NCBI RefSeq assembly: GCF_016591975.1 | Contig: NZ_AP024169.1 | Coordinates: 4,983,501 to 5,047,500 of the forward strand | DNA: 64,000 bases | Direction: 5' to 3' | Source: Anaeromicropila herbilytica | GTDB lineage: Bacteria; Bacillota; Clostridia; Lachnospirales; Lachnospiraceae | Shown here: one piece after another, positions 34,510 to 42,703 of the stretch | Layout of the letters: each line of letters starts with the position of its first letter | Position numbering within the stretch: the stretch's first letter is position 1 | Translations under genes and position numbers: made by a program | The notes under the pieces: generated by a model | Database searches by the model: none | Seen by the model: only the letters and a program-made list of their open reading frames with translations | Told to the model about the DNA's origin: nothing

Positions 34510-35499
34510 ATGACAAATGAATCAAATACTACGAATGATATTCTAAATGAGGATGTAACCGAAGTATCATCTCTACCAGAAGAGAATCAAGAAGTTGTTC
34601 CTTCCATGGATGACTTTAAAGACGAACTCAATCGTTCTTTTAAGAAAATTGATGAAGGAGATATTGTAAAGGGAAAAGTTATTGGAATCTCCGATGCAGA
34701 AGTAACCATTGATCTATCTTATTATGCTGAAGGAATCATTCCTATTGCTGAACTAAGTAATGATCCTCATTTCTCAATCAAAGGGGATGTTACCTTAGGA
34801 GAAGAAATCTCAGCTCTTGTTCTTCGTACCGATGATGGTGAAGGAAATATTCTATTATCAAGAAAAAAAGCAGATGATATTCTAGCTTGGGATTCCCTTA
34901 AGGCTGTTATGGAAGCAAAAGATCATAGAAAAGTTAAAGTAGCACAAGCAGTTAATGGCGGGGTTGTAACTTACCTTAATGGTATACGTGCATTTATTCC
35001 TGCTTCTCAATTATCTCTATCTTACGTAGAAGATCTAGAATCCTTTGTTGGTAAAACATTAGAAGTTGTTATTATCACAGTAGATGAGTCTGCTAAGAAA
35101 TTAGTACTATCAGCAAAAGAAGTAGAAAAAGAAAAAGCAATCGATGATAAAAACAGCAAAATCTCGAAGCTTCAATTAGGACTAGTTACCACTGGAGTTG
35201 TTGAAAAAATTGCTCCATATGGCGCTTTTGTAACAATTGGTGATGGTCTATCTGGTCTTGTTCATATCTCCCAGATCTGCGGAAAACGAATAAAATCACC
35301 AAGTGAAGTACTAAAAGAAGGTGAAGAAGTTACCGTTAAGATTATTGATATTAAGGATGGTAAAGTAAGTCTTAGTATAAAAGCTGTGGAAGACAAAGAA
35401 GATGTTCTTGATGATGTTGAAGAAGCTCCAATGGAATATTCCTCCGATGGCGATGCTGCAACTGGATTAGCTAGTTTACTTGCTAATATCAAATTATAA
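34510..35499 (+). CDS. S1 RNA-binding domain protein (ribosomal protein S1-like)
   Basis: An RNA-binding protein of about 329 aa with three S1 domains: about residues 40-115 (EGDIVKGKVIGISDAEVTID), 130-200 (KVAQAVNGGVVTYLNGIRAFIP) and 215-290 (GLVTTGVVEKIAPYGAFVTI). The third is the best conserved (GLVHISQI). The C-terminal tail is acidic and ends ATGLASLLANIKL. Firmicutes proteins of this kind help bring mRNA to the ribosome or act in RNA turnover. In-frame ATGs at 34486, 34498 and 34510 all have poor ribosome binding sites; 34510 is chosen because the upstream codons lie in a hairpin. A strong terminator follows. Confidence 0.85.
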   Translation: MTNESNTTNDILNEDVTEVSSLPEENQEVVPSMDDFKDELNRSFKKIDEGDIVKGKVIGISDAEVTIDLSYYAEGIIPIAELSNDPHFSIKGDVTLGEEISALVLRTDDGEGNILLSRKKADDILAWDSLKAVMEAKDHRKVKVAQAVNGGVVTYLNGIRAFIPASQLSLSYVEDLESFVGKTLEVVIITVDESAKKLVLSAKEVEKEKAIDDKNSKISKLQLGLVTTGVVEKIAPYGAFVTIGDGLSGLVHISQICGKRIKSPSEVLKEGEEVTVKIIDIKDGKVSLSIKAVEDKEDVLDDVEEAPMEYSSDGDAATGLASLLANIKL

Positions 35500-35526
35500 A
35501 ATTGAATTAAGCACATAAATACTAAA

Positions 35527-35576
35527 AAAGATTATCAATTATCGAGTTCTTCATTACCTGATAATTGATAATCTTT
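35527..35576 (+). terminator. Intrinsic terminator after the S1-domain gene
   Basis: Perfect 17-bp stem AAAGATTATCAATTATC / GATAATTGATAATCTTT with a 16-base loop and T-rich tail (ATATATT). Confidence 0.8.
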
Positions 35577-35680
35577 ATATATTAACACTATAATTCTTAA
35601 TCACAAATAGATATTGATATATCCAATTATGAATCACTCTATTTACATAGAATTCTTACTTCATATGCCTTAAATATCAG

Positions 35681-36403
35681 CTAAACACTCTCATCTTCAA
35701 TGACTGCTCCATAGCTTTGTCGAATCATCTGCATGTATTGCTCATTCACAATCTCTTTATATTCTTGTACTTCGCAATGTGAATAATTTTTAATCTCTTC
35801 ATTTAAGGATAACATTTTCTTATCTAGATACCCAACAATCTCCGCACATTCCTTAAGTTCTGCGCGGATGTGCTCTGGTGCATTTCCTTCGAATTTGTAA
35901 TAAATTTTATGCTCCAAGCTTGCCCAAAAATCCATGGCTATCGTTCTAATCTGAATCTCCACTTTTGTGTCAATGACTTGATTTGATAGATAAATTGGCA
36001 CAGAAACTATCATATGATAGCTCGAATAACCATTTTCCTTTGGACACATGATGTAATCTTTTACTTTTAATACCTTCACATCGCTTTGTTTTGCAATTAG
36101 ATCAGCAATTCGATAAATATCAGATGTAAAGGAACATATAATACGTATTCCTGCTACGTCATTGACATATTTGATAATATTCTCTACTTTCAATTCTCTG
36201 TTATTATGTCTAATTTTCTTAGCAATACTCTCGGACGATTTTATCCTTGAAGTAATATGCTCTATTGGATTATACTGATGTGCTAACTTAAACTCATTAT
36301 TTAGAATTTCAAGTTTTGTATTAATCTCTCTTAATGCAGAATCGTATAATAACAGTGTATTATTCCAAAGCTCTGCCTCATCATAAAAAATTGGTAGCTC
36401 CAT
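35681..36403 (-). CDS. relQ: Small alarmone synthetase, RelQ-like GTP pyrophosphokinase
   Basis: A 240-aa stand-alone (p)ppGpp synthetase that transfers pyrophosphate from ATP to GTP or GDP. It has only the RelA/SpoT synthetase domain: ITSRIKSSESIAKKIR for ATP binding, DVAGIRIICSFTSDIYRIAD, PKENGYSSYHMIVSVP and VEIQIRTIAMDFWASLEHKI. No HD hydrolase, TGS or ACT domains. Length fits the RelQ/SAS1 class. ATG 36403 (MELPIFYD) follows AAGGGGTG; the longer frame from 36436 is less likely. It stands alone and diverges from the leader-controlled ABC exporter. Confidence 0.88.
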   Translation of the reverse strand: MELPIFYDEAELWNNTLLLYDSALREINTKLEILNNEFKLAHQYNPIEHITSRIKSSESIAKKIRHNNRELKVENIIKYVNDVAGIRIICSFTSDIYRIADLIAKQSDVKVLKVKDYIMCPKENGYSSYHMIVSVPIYLSNQVIDTKVEIQIRTIAMDFWASLEHKIYYKFEGNAPEHIRAELKECAEIVGYLDKKMLSLNEEIKNYSHCEVQEYKEIVNEQYMQMIRQSYGAVIEDESV

Positions 36404-36579
36404 ATATTCACACCCCTTATGTATAGAGACTATCATGATAGGCTCTTTTCTTGTACAACCTTATTTATTATAACATATATTTGTTCAGATTATCTTTACT
36501 TTTTAATTCTTAATAAAGAATTAATAGAATATTTACTATTTTGTCCTAGAAAAAATTTTCATAAAATTCCAAATTATTG

Positions 36580-36608
36580 TTGACAAAAATAAATACCATG
36601 ATTATAAT
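36580..36608 (+). promoter_or_regulatory. Consensus promoter of the leader/ABC exporter unit
   Basis: TTGACA (36580-36585), exactly 17 bases, TATAAT (36603-36608). Start of transcription is expected near 36615, giving a leader of about 430 nt before the first ABC gene. Confidence 0.9.
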
Positions 36609-36631
36609 GAGAAAAGATTATAAAAGAAAGC

Positions 36632-36824
36632 GAGGTAAAACCATGAATATTAAATTTAGATTATCACTTAACAACTTAACATTGAATTATTTATGTGAGA
36701 TTACCTCAATAACGGAAACGAAAATAGAACTGTTCTAATATAAGAGTATATGCACAACTAGGTAGCATGTATATGTATTATTATATTTGTAGCATTTTTA
36801 AGCCGTGGTAACTTACCACGGCTT
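36632..36824 (+). promoter_or_regulatory. Candidate ribosome-mediated transcription attenuator
   Basis: Three mutually exclusive pairings are visible. (1) GAGGTAA 36632-36638 with TTACCTC 36701-36707, hiding the leader ribosome binding site. (2) TTACC 36701-36705 and ACGG 36712-36715 with CCGTGGTAA 36803-36811, nine pairs with a 6-base bulge, which would break the terminator. (3) The terminator stem 36800-36811 with 36813-36824. A ribosome stalled early in the leader would free TTACC for pairing 2 and let transcription reach the ABC genes. Confidence 0.6.
36643..36738 (+). CDS. 31-aa leader peptide (candidate attenuator peptide)
   Basis: MNIKFRLSLNNLTLNYLCEI continues TSITETKIELF and ends TAA. 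GAGG (36632-36635) is at a good distance from the ATG. The peptide is Leu/Asn rich and resembles no protein I know. It lies between a consensus promoter and a strong terminator upstream of a drug-exporter-type ABC pair, which is the arrangement of bmrB-bmrCD in Bacillus subtilis. Its codons 20-25 contain TTACCTC, which can pair with GAGGTAA at the ribosome binding site, and TTACC...ACGG, which can pair with the 5' arm of the terminator (CCGTGGTAA). A role as a translated regulatory element is more likely than a role for the peptide itself. Confidence 0.65.
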   Translation: MNIKFRLSLNNLTLNYLCEITSITETKIELF

Positions 36825-36833
36825 ATTTTTGTC
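36800..36833 (+). terminator. Strong intrinsic terminator in the ABC exporter leader
   Basis: AAGCCGTGGTAA (36800-36811) and TTACCACGGCTT (36813-36824) form a GC-containing stem followed by ATTTTTGTCTTTTT. It lies about 210 bp before the first ABC gene with no other gene between, so it acts on the leader transcript. A smaller hairpin (TATATGC with GCATGTATA) lies at about 36747-36776. Confidence 0.9.
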
Positions 36834-37042
36834 TTTTTATTGAGGAATCTACCAAAATAAGTAATTCTAAAGTACTTCTAACATAAATTTTTATTCTTTT
36901 TATCCCTTAACCCATGCCTGAATATTTCTTACGTACTTACTCATACTGTGTGAAACTGCGTTTATCAGACACATTATATAAAGAATTATAAAAGTTATTT
37001 GAATCTAGAAGTATGCAACAACTATGAAAGAAAGGAATCATT

Positions 37043-38950
37043 ATGAAGAAAATATCTAGTTATATTTTAAAATATTGGTATGCTTACCTATTTGCCATCT
37101 TGTGTATGATTACAAGTATCGTACTTGATATGGTATCACCAATGATTACCCAAAGAATTATTGATGATGTTATCTTAGGTGACAATATCAAATTGTTAGA
37201 CAAATTATTAATTTTTATTATCCTAATTGGTGTTGGACGTTGTATTTTCCAATACTTAAAAGAATTTATTTTTGACTGCGTAAGTTCCAAGATTGCCTTA
37301 GAACTTCGTAAGAATTTATTTGCACACATTCAAAAGCTCTCTATTGACTTTTTTGATAAAAACAATACCGGAGAGTTGATGGCTCGTGTCAAAGATGATA
37401 TAGACCGTATCTGGAATGCTTTAGGATTCGTAGGTATGTTAATAATTGAAGTAGCTATACACACAACCATTGTATTGTACTGCATGTTCCACATTAGTGT
37501 AAAATTAGCTCTTATCCCTTGTATCGCAATGCCTGTTGTCGCTATTATTGCTATTGTTATGGAGAAAAAATTAGGATCTGTTTACGAAGCAATTAGTGAA
37601 GAAAACGCTACTCTAAATACAGTTGCAGAAGAAAACCTTGCTGGTGTTAGAACAGTAAAAGCTTTTGCACGCGAGAAACATGAGATTCAAAAGTTTTTAT
37701 CACACAATAAAAAGTATTACGAACTTAATATGAAGCAATCTAAAGTGTTTGTAAAATATTATCCATACTTCCAATTTATAACAAAGCTTCTTCCAATTGT
37801 AGTAATCATTTTTGGTGGCTTCCTTGTTATTAAAAAGGAGCTTACTGTCGGTGAGCTAGGTGCCTTTGCAACCTATTCTACAAATATTGTTTGGCCAATG
37901 GAGATGCTTGGATGGCTTACGAATGACTTTGCTTCTGCCATCGCTTCTGGAAAGAAAATCAAGAAAATATTTAATGAGACTTCAACTATAGTTGAGAAGG
38001 AAAACCCTGTTATCTTAGAAGATATGAAAGGTTCTATTACATTTGATCATGTATCTCTATCCTTAGGAGAAAAAGAAATTTTACATGATATTAACTTTAA
38101 TCTTAAAGCTGGGAAAACACTTGGTATCATGGGTGCTACTGGTGCAGGTAAGAGTTCCATTATTAACTTAATCCAAAGATTTTATGATACAAAAGATGGT
38201 AGTGTTCAAATTGATGGTGTTAATGTAAAGGATCTCAGTTTAAATGATCTTAGAAGTAACATCTCAATTGTTATGCAAGATGTATTCTTATTCTCAGATA
38301 GCATTATTGAAAATATCAAACTAGGAAAAAAAGAGATCTTAGAAGAGCAAAAAGTATATGCTGCTGCCAATGATGCAAAAGCAAATGACTTCATTGAGAC
38401 TTTAGAAAACCAATATGAAACCATTATTGGAGAACGTGGTGTTGGATTATCTGGTGGTCAGAAACAACGTATTAGCATTGCAAGAGCCTTAGCCAAAGAA
38501 ACTCCAATCCTAGTATTAGATGATTCAACTTCTGCTCTAGATATGGAAACCGAGCACATGATTCAAAAATCTTTATCAAAGCTAGATACAACAACAAAGA
38601 TTATTATTGCTCATAGAATTTCTGCAGTAAGAAATGCTGATGAAATCATAATTTTACAAGATGGAAAGATTGCTGAACGTGGAACACATGACGAATTACT
38701 TAACCTAAATGGTCTTTACCATCAAACTTATGTTGCACAATATGGTGATTATCTAAATGGTATCCTACCTCAACCTAATCAAGAGGTAAGTCATGATACT
38801 ACAGACCAATCCCAAAATGTTAATCCATTAAAAAGCAAAAATCATTCCAAGAATTCGAAAATAAATAATGCAAATCATTCGGATTCACCTAATAATACAA
38901 AGAATCAAGGGGACGATTTTGATGATAGTTTAGCGGCTGTGAATCTATAA
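37043..38950 (+). CDS. ABC exporter half-transporter, subunit 1 (degenerate catalytic site)
   Basis: A 635-aa type IV ABC half-exporter: six membrane helices in residues about 15-300, ATPase domain in about 330-570. Walker A GATGAGKSSI, signature LSGGQKQR, Walker B VLVLDDSTSALD, switch His in AHRISAVRNAD. Asp replaces the catalytic Glu after Walker B, as in the non-catalytic subunit of heterodimeric exporters such as BmrC, TM287 and LmrC. A polar, Asn/Ser-rich tail of about 60 residues follows (from about 570), unusual for this family. ATG 37043 follows GAAAGGAATC. It is paired with the gene 61 bp downstream, whose signature motif is the altered one. Likely substrate: drugs or other amphiphiles. 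Confidence 0.94.
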   Translation: MKKISSYILKYWYAYLFAILCMITSIVLDMVSPMITQRIIDDVILGDNIKLLDKLLIFIILIGVGRCIFQYLKEFIFDCVSSKIALELRKNLFAHIQKLSIDFFDKNNTGELMARVKDDIDRIWNALGFVGMLIIEVAIHTTIVLYCMFHISVKLALIPCIAMPVVAIIAIVMEKKLGSVYEAISEENATLNTVAEENLAGVRTVKAFAREKHEIQKFLSHNKKYYELNMKQSKVFVKYYPYFQFITKLLPIVVIIFGGFLVIKKELTVGELGAFATYSTNIVWPMEMLGWLTNDFASAIASGKKIKKIFNETSTIVEKENPVILEDMKGSITFDHVSLSLGEKEILHDINFNLKAGKTLGIMGATGAGKSSIINLIQRFYDTKDGSVQIDGVNVKDLSLNDLRSNISIVMQDVFLFSDSIIENIKLGKKEILEEQKVYAAANDAKANDFIETLENQYETIIGERGVGLSGGQKQRISIARALAKETPILVLDDSTSALDMETEHMIQKSLSKLDTTTKIIIAHRISAVRNADEIIILQDGKIAERGTHDELLNLNGLYHQTYVAQYGDYLNGILPQPNQEVSHDTTDQSQNVNPLKSKNHSKNSKINNANHSDSPNNTKNQGDDFDDSLAAVNL

Positions 38951-39011
38951 TTATTAAAACCGCAACTATCATAAATATCCTCACATTATTTTAGAAAGGC
39001 TGGTGAAGAAT

Positions 39012-40790
39012 ATGTCAGTTAACTCTTATAAGGATGACGAGAATCAAGTAAGTGTGAGTAAAAAAACAACACTTCTTCGATTGTTCCGATACCTTTTACA
39101 ATACAAATATAGAATCTTATGCGTGTTACTCATTATGAGTATCTGCGTTGCTATAACACTAATCAACCCACTTATTATGGAATCTGCTATTGATGATTAT
39201 ATTAGCAAAGGAGATATTCCTGGGTTAATGCGTCTTGGAGCCTTTGGTATTACGATTAATATCATTTTAGTATTATTAATTAAGCTAAGAATGTATCTTA
39301 TGGCTACCATTTCGAACAATGTACTATTAACAATTCGTCAAGAACTCTATACTCATATACAGAAACTGAGCTTTCAGTTTTTTGACAGTAGGCCAACTGG
39401 TAAAGTTCTTGCAAGAATTATTGGAGATGTTAACTCCCTAAAGGATGTTCTCTCGAATAGCGTAACAACCCTTATTCCAGATTTTATAACAATCTGCTCC
39501 GTAGTTGTTATTATGATGGTTAAGAACTTTAAGTTAGCTCTTGCTGCCTTAATAAGTTTACCTCTATTAATTATTGGACTATGGCTTATCCAGACTTACT
39601 CCCATGTAAGATGGCAAATTCATAGAAAGAAAAGTTCCAATGTAAATGCTTTCGTACACGAAGATCTATCTGGTATGAGAATTATTCAGAGTTTCTCTGC
39701 AGAACGTGAAACAAATGCAACATTTGATCAATTACTTCATGAACATCGTAACGCATTTGTTCGCGCAATTACTTTAAGTGATGCCTTTGGTCCTGTTATT
39801 GACATCTGTTGGGGAATTGGTACAGTATCTATGTATTACGTTGGTATCAAAGTACTTGGTGTAAATACAATTAGTATTGGTACTTTAATTGCTTTTGGAA
39901 CGTATATCTCTATGTTCTGGAGTCCTGTTATGAACCTTAGTAACTTTTACAATCAGATGATTACCAACATCTCCGGTGCAGAGCGAATCTTCGAAATAAT
40001 GGATACAAAGCCACAAATTGAAGATGACGAGAATGTTGCCGAACTTCCTGATATTCAAGGTGAAGTTACCTTTGATCATGTATCCTTTGCATATGATGAA
40101 GACTCTCCTGTCTTAGATGATGTTAGCTTTAAAGTAGCTCCTGGTGAAACCATTGCACTTGTTGGTCCAACAGGTGCTGGAAAGACAACAATTGTTAATC
40201 TAATCTCAAGATTTTATGACATCCAATCTGGAAATGTATTAATTGATGGTCATGATGTAAAAGAAGTATCCATCGAAAGTCTAAGACAGCAAATGGGAAT
40301 TATGACACAAGATAACTTCTTATTCTCGGGAACAATTAAGGATAACATTCGTTATGGTAAGCTAGATGCAACGGATGAAGAAATTATAGCTGCTGCTAAG
40401 GCAGTAAATGCTCATGACTTTATTATGAAACTAGAAAAAGGATACGATACCGAATTAAAAGAACGCGGAAATGGATTATCAATAGGTCAAAGACAACTCT
40501 TAGCATTTGCCAGAACGATGGTATCCATGCCAAAGATCTTAATTCTTGATGAAGCAACTTCAAGTATCGATACCCATACTGAGCTACTTGTTCAAAAGGG
40601 AATTGAAAGCTTATTAAAAGGAAGAACTTCCTTTGTTATTGCTCATAGATTATCCACGATACAAAATGCAGACCGCATCTTTGTTGTGAATCATGGTAAG
40701 ATTCAAGAATCTGGTAGTCCTAGTGAATTACTAGCTAAGAAAGGTCTATATTATGATCTTTATATGGCTCAGTTCAAGAATATTGCATAA
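39012..40790 (+). CDS. ABC exporter half-transporter, subunit 2 (catalytic Glu, altered signature)
   Basis: A 592-aa half-exporter that should pair with the preceding subunit. Six membrane helices in about residues 30-310, then the ATPase domain: Walker A GPTGAGKTTI, altered signature LSIGQRQLLAFART instead of LSGGQ, Walker B ILILDEATSSID with the catalytic Glu, and AHRLSTIQNAD. Together with subunit 1 this gives one competent and one degenerate ATP site, as in BmrCD and TM287/288. ATG 39012 (MSVNSYKDDE) is preferred over GTG 39003, which is too close to AAAGG. Confidence 0.94.
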   Translation: MSVNSYKDDENQVSVSKKTTLLRLFRYLLQYKYRILCVLLIMSICVAITLINPLIMESAIDDYISKGDIPGLMRLGAFGITINIILVLLIKLRMYLMATISNNVLLTIRQELYTHIQKLSFQFFDSRPTGKVLARIIGDVNSLKDVLSNSVTTLIPDFITICSVVVIMMVKNFKLALAALISLPLLIIGLWLIQTYSHVRWQIHRKKSSNVNAFVHEDLSGMRIIQSFSAERETNATFDQLLHEHRNAFVRAITLSDAFGPVIDICWGIGTVSMYYVGIKVLGVNTISIGTLIAFGTYISMFWSPVMNLSNFYNQMITNISGAERIFEIMDTKPQIEDDENVAELPDIQGEVTFDHVSFAYDEDSPVLDDVSFKVAPGETIALVGPTGAGKTTIVNLISRFYDIQSGNVLIDGHDVKEVSIESLRQQMGIMTQDNFLFSGTIKDNIRYGKLDATDEEIIAAAKAVNAHDFIMKLEKGYDTELKERGNGLSIGQRQLLAFARTMVSMPKILILDEATSSIDTHTELLVQKGIESLLKGRTSFVIAHRLSTIQNADRIFVVNHGKIQESGSPSELLAKKGLYYDLYMAQFKNIA

Positions 40791-40870
40791 TATAAATATA
40801 TATAATCTATAGTTTACAATTTATATAGAATATGATAGGTTTTCCATGTTCAAATTGCTAAAACTTTAGT

Positions 40871-41003
40871 AAAATAATCTTAATGGAATATTGCTTTAAT
40901 GCTAATCAATATTATTACATGATTAGCATCCATTTTGGAATTGAACCTACTCTTTAAGTAGACTCTCCATTCCAAATGGAGCATTCTATTAAGATTTTAT
41001 TTT
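40871..41003 (+). terminator. Branched three-stem structure downstream of the ABC exporter
   Basis: An outer imperfect stem (AAAATAATCTTAATGGAATA and TGCT with AGCATTCTATTAAGATTTTA, about 40871-40895 and 40980-41003) encloses two hairpins: TGCTAATCA/TGATTAGCA (about 40900-40928) and CCATTTTGGAAT/ATTCCAAATGG (about 40929-40980) with an inner CTACT/AGTAG. A TTTTATTTT tract ends the outer stem. It probably terminates the ABC operon, but it is far larger than the other terminators here and could be a palindromic repeat element. Confidence 0.6.
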
Positions 41004-41050
41004 ATGATTTACTTTAAATCAATATGATGTAACAGAAAGGAAAGTACATA

Positions 41051-41791
41051 ATGAAACCTAATTATTCTGACACTATTAAATCTCTAGTATTACTAATACT
41101 TTTTTGTTTCCTTTCAATCACTTCTACCTCCACCACGTTTGCTCAAAGTGAATCTTCCATAAGCACCTCTCCAATAATATCGAAATCAGAATCCGATTCG
41201 AAGTTCCATCAATTTCTAACGCAAGCTGGTTATGAAAAAAAGAATCTTAACAGCAAACAGCTACTTATTGTAAAAACACAGTCTTCAAAGGCTTCACTTT
41301 ATTTATATGAAGTAAATAAAAATGGTAACTGGATATTAGTAATGAATAAGTGTAATGGATATGTAGGTAGAAAAGGTATTAGTAAATCCAAAAAAGAAGG
41401 TGATGATAAGACACCTTTGGGCCTTTACAATATCCAATTTGCCTTCGGAAATAAATTTATAAACGATACTTCCTTTCCATATAAGAAAGTAACGAATAAA
41501 AGCTATTGGGTCGATGATAGCTCATCAAGATTCTATAACCAATGGATAGAAGGGACAAAATATAAGGATTGGAAGAGCGCAGAGCATCTATCAGAAATGC
41601 CATCTTCCTATGCTTATGCACTTTCTATTGGCTACAATACTAATCCTATTGTTAAAGGGAAAGGCTCTGCAATCTTTTTGCATTGCGGAAGCAAAGCAAC
41701 CTCTGGTTGTATTGCTACTTCTTCCTCCAATGTGATTCGAATTATAGAACACCTATCAAAGAATAAGAACCCTAAGATATTAATTTACTAA
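41051..41791 (+). CDS. Secreted L,D-transpeptidase (YkuD-type)
   Basis: A 246-aa exported enzyme likely to form 3-3 cross-links in peptidoglycan or trim it. N-terminal signal peptide (hydrophobic core SLVLLILFCFLSI, probable cleavage after FAQ near residue 32), a Ser-rich linker, then the catalytic domain from about 70. KKEGDDKTPLGLYNI is the usual start of the conserved core, and AIFLHCGSKATSGCIATSS contains the conserved His and the catalytic Cys of the HxxxxxxSGC motif. No peptidoglycan-binding repeats. ATG 41051 follows AGAAAGGAAAG. Confidence 0.9.
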   Translation: MKPNYSDTIKSLVLLILFCFLSITSTSTTFAQSESSISTSPIISKSESDSKFHQFLTQAGYEKKNLNSKQLLIVKTQSSKASLYLYEVNKNGNWILVMNKCNGYVGRKGISKSKKEGDDKTPLGLYNIQFAFGNKFINDTSFPYKKVTNKSYWVDDSSSRFYNQWIEGTKYKDWKSAEHLSEMPSSYAYALSIGYNTNPIVKGKGSAIFLHCGSKATSGCIATSSSNVIRIIEHLSKNKNPKILIY

Positions 41792-41907
41792 ATGATTAGG
41801 GTGTTAAAAGTCTGATTTTAGTGTATTGAGAATGACTTTTGATTTCCTAATCATTAACTCAAACCTTGAACTTAATAAATCAATAATAATTACGAATTCG
41901 AGAGGCA

Positions 41908-41939
41908 TGAAAACTAATGAAACTAATGAAACTAATGAA
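41908..41939 (+). repeat. 9-bp tandem repeat over the GNAT gene start
   Basis: Three copies of ACTAATGAA in a row, each with an ATG. The unit is a multiple of three, so copy number changes would lengthen or shorten the protein N terminus (MKLMKLMN) without a frameshift. An out-of-frame ATG just upstream lies nearest to the GAGAGG ribosome binding site. Confidence 0.6.
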
Positions 41940-42474
41940 TTATACAATGACACAAGACGATATTCAATTACGATTAATTGAATTAATTGATAAAGAAACT
42001 TACTACGAAGAGTGTTTTGCATTCGAGGATGAAGATGTAAGATTCTACACAGGAACCAGTGAACATTTTACAAAAGATCAGATTGATAAGTATATTGATC
42101 GAATTATTCCAGATGATACTAGATATGACTATTTAATACTAAATGACTCAAAAAGAATGGTCGGAGAGGTTGTCTTAAATGATATAGATGAAGAAAGTAA
42201 AAGGGCAAACCTTCGTATTTGCTTATTCCGAAAAGAGTTTTTTGGAAAAGGTTATGGCTCAAAAGCTCTACATTTAATTATCAAATTTGCATTTGAAACC
42301 TTAAAACTTCATCGTGTGGAATTAGAGGTTTTTGAATACAACCAGCGTGCCAAACATTGTTATGAAAAAGTAGGATTTGTCATGGAGGGAGTCAAAAGAG
42401 ATGGCCTTTTCTACGAAGGTAAATACTACAATGTAATTACAATGGCAATGCTTGAAAGTGACTATAAAAAATAG
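41917..42474 (+). CDS. GNAT-family N-acetyltransferase (RimJ/RimL/SpeG-like)
   Basis: A 185-aa acetyl-CoA-dependent acetyltransferase. IQLRLIELIDKETYYE at the start, the acetyl-CoA binding loop FFGKGYGSKALHLIIKFAFE (motif A, about residues 108-127), then LHRVELEVFEYNQRAKHCYE and KVGFVMEGVKRDGLF. The last segments are typical of the RimJ/RimL and SpeG group, acting on ribosomal protein N termini, polyamines or other amines. The first ~10 residues derive from a 9-bp repeat, and an alternative start is the Met at residue 11. Substrate unknown. Confidence 0.88.
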   Translation: MKLMKLMNYTMTQDDIQLRLIELIDKETYYEECFAFEDEDVRFYTGTSEHFTKDQIDKYIDRIIPDDTRYDYLILNDSKRMVGEVVLNDIDEESKRANLRICLFRKEFFGKGYGSKALHLIIKFAFETLKLHRVELEVFEYNQRAKHCYEKVGFVMEGVKRDGLFYEGKYYNVITMAMLESDYKK

Positions 42475-42551
42475 TAATACATAATAGTTTATATAATGTT
42501 CATACATAATTCATGCACTATGTATTTCTATTCAAACTAAAATGCAACCCC

Positions 42552-42592
42552 AAAAGGAAGAAACGAATGTAATCCATTCTCCTCTTCCTTTT
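42552..42592. terminator. Intrinsic terminator between convergent genes
   Basis: Stem AAAAGGAAGA / TCTTCCTTTT with a 21-base loop and T-rich tail on the plus strand (TTTTTTAG). It lies between the GNAT gene (plus) and the sensor kinase gene (minus). Confidence 0.7.
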
Positions 42593-42703
42593 TTAGTTAT
42601 TATTGTAATGATTAACCTTTTAACATTATCACTCGTAAATGAATCAATTCTTGCATAATAAACACTTGAATTTCTAAGTATATATTTATACTAATCCCAT
42701 TTC

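Noticed and set aside
41908..41939. CRISPR or minisatellite array
   Set aside because: Only three short 9-bp units with no spacers; no CRISPR-like array was seen anywhere in the window.
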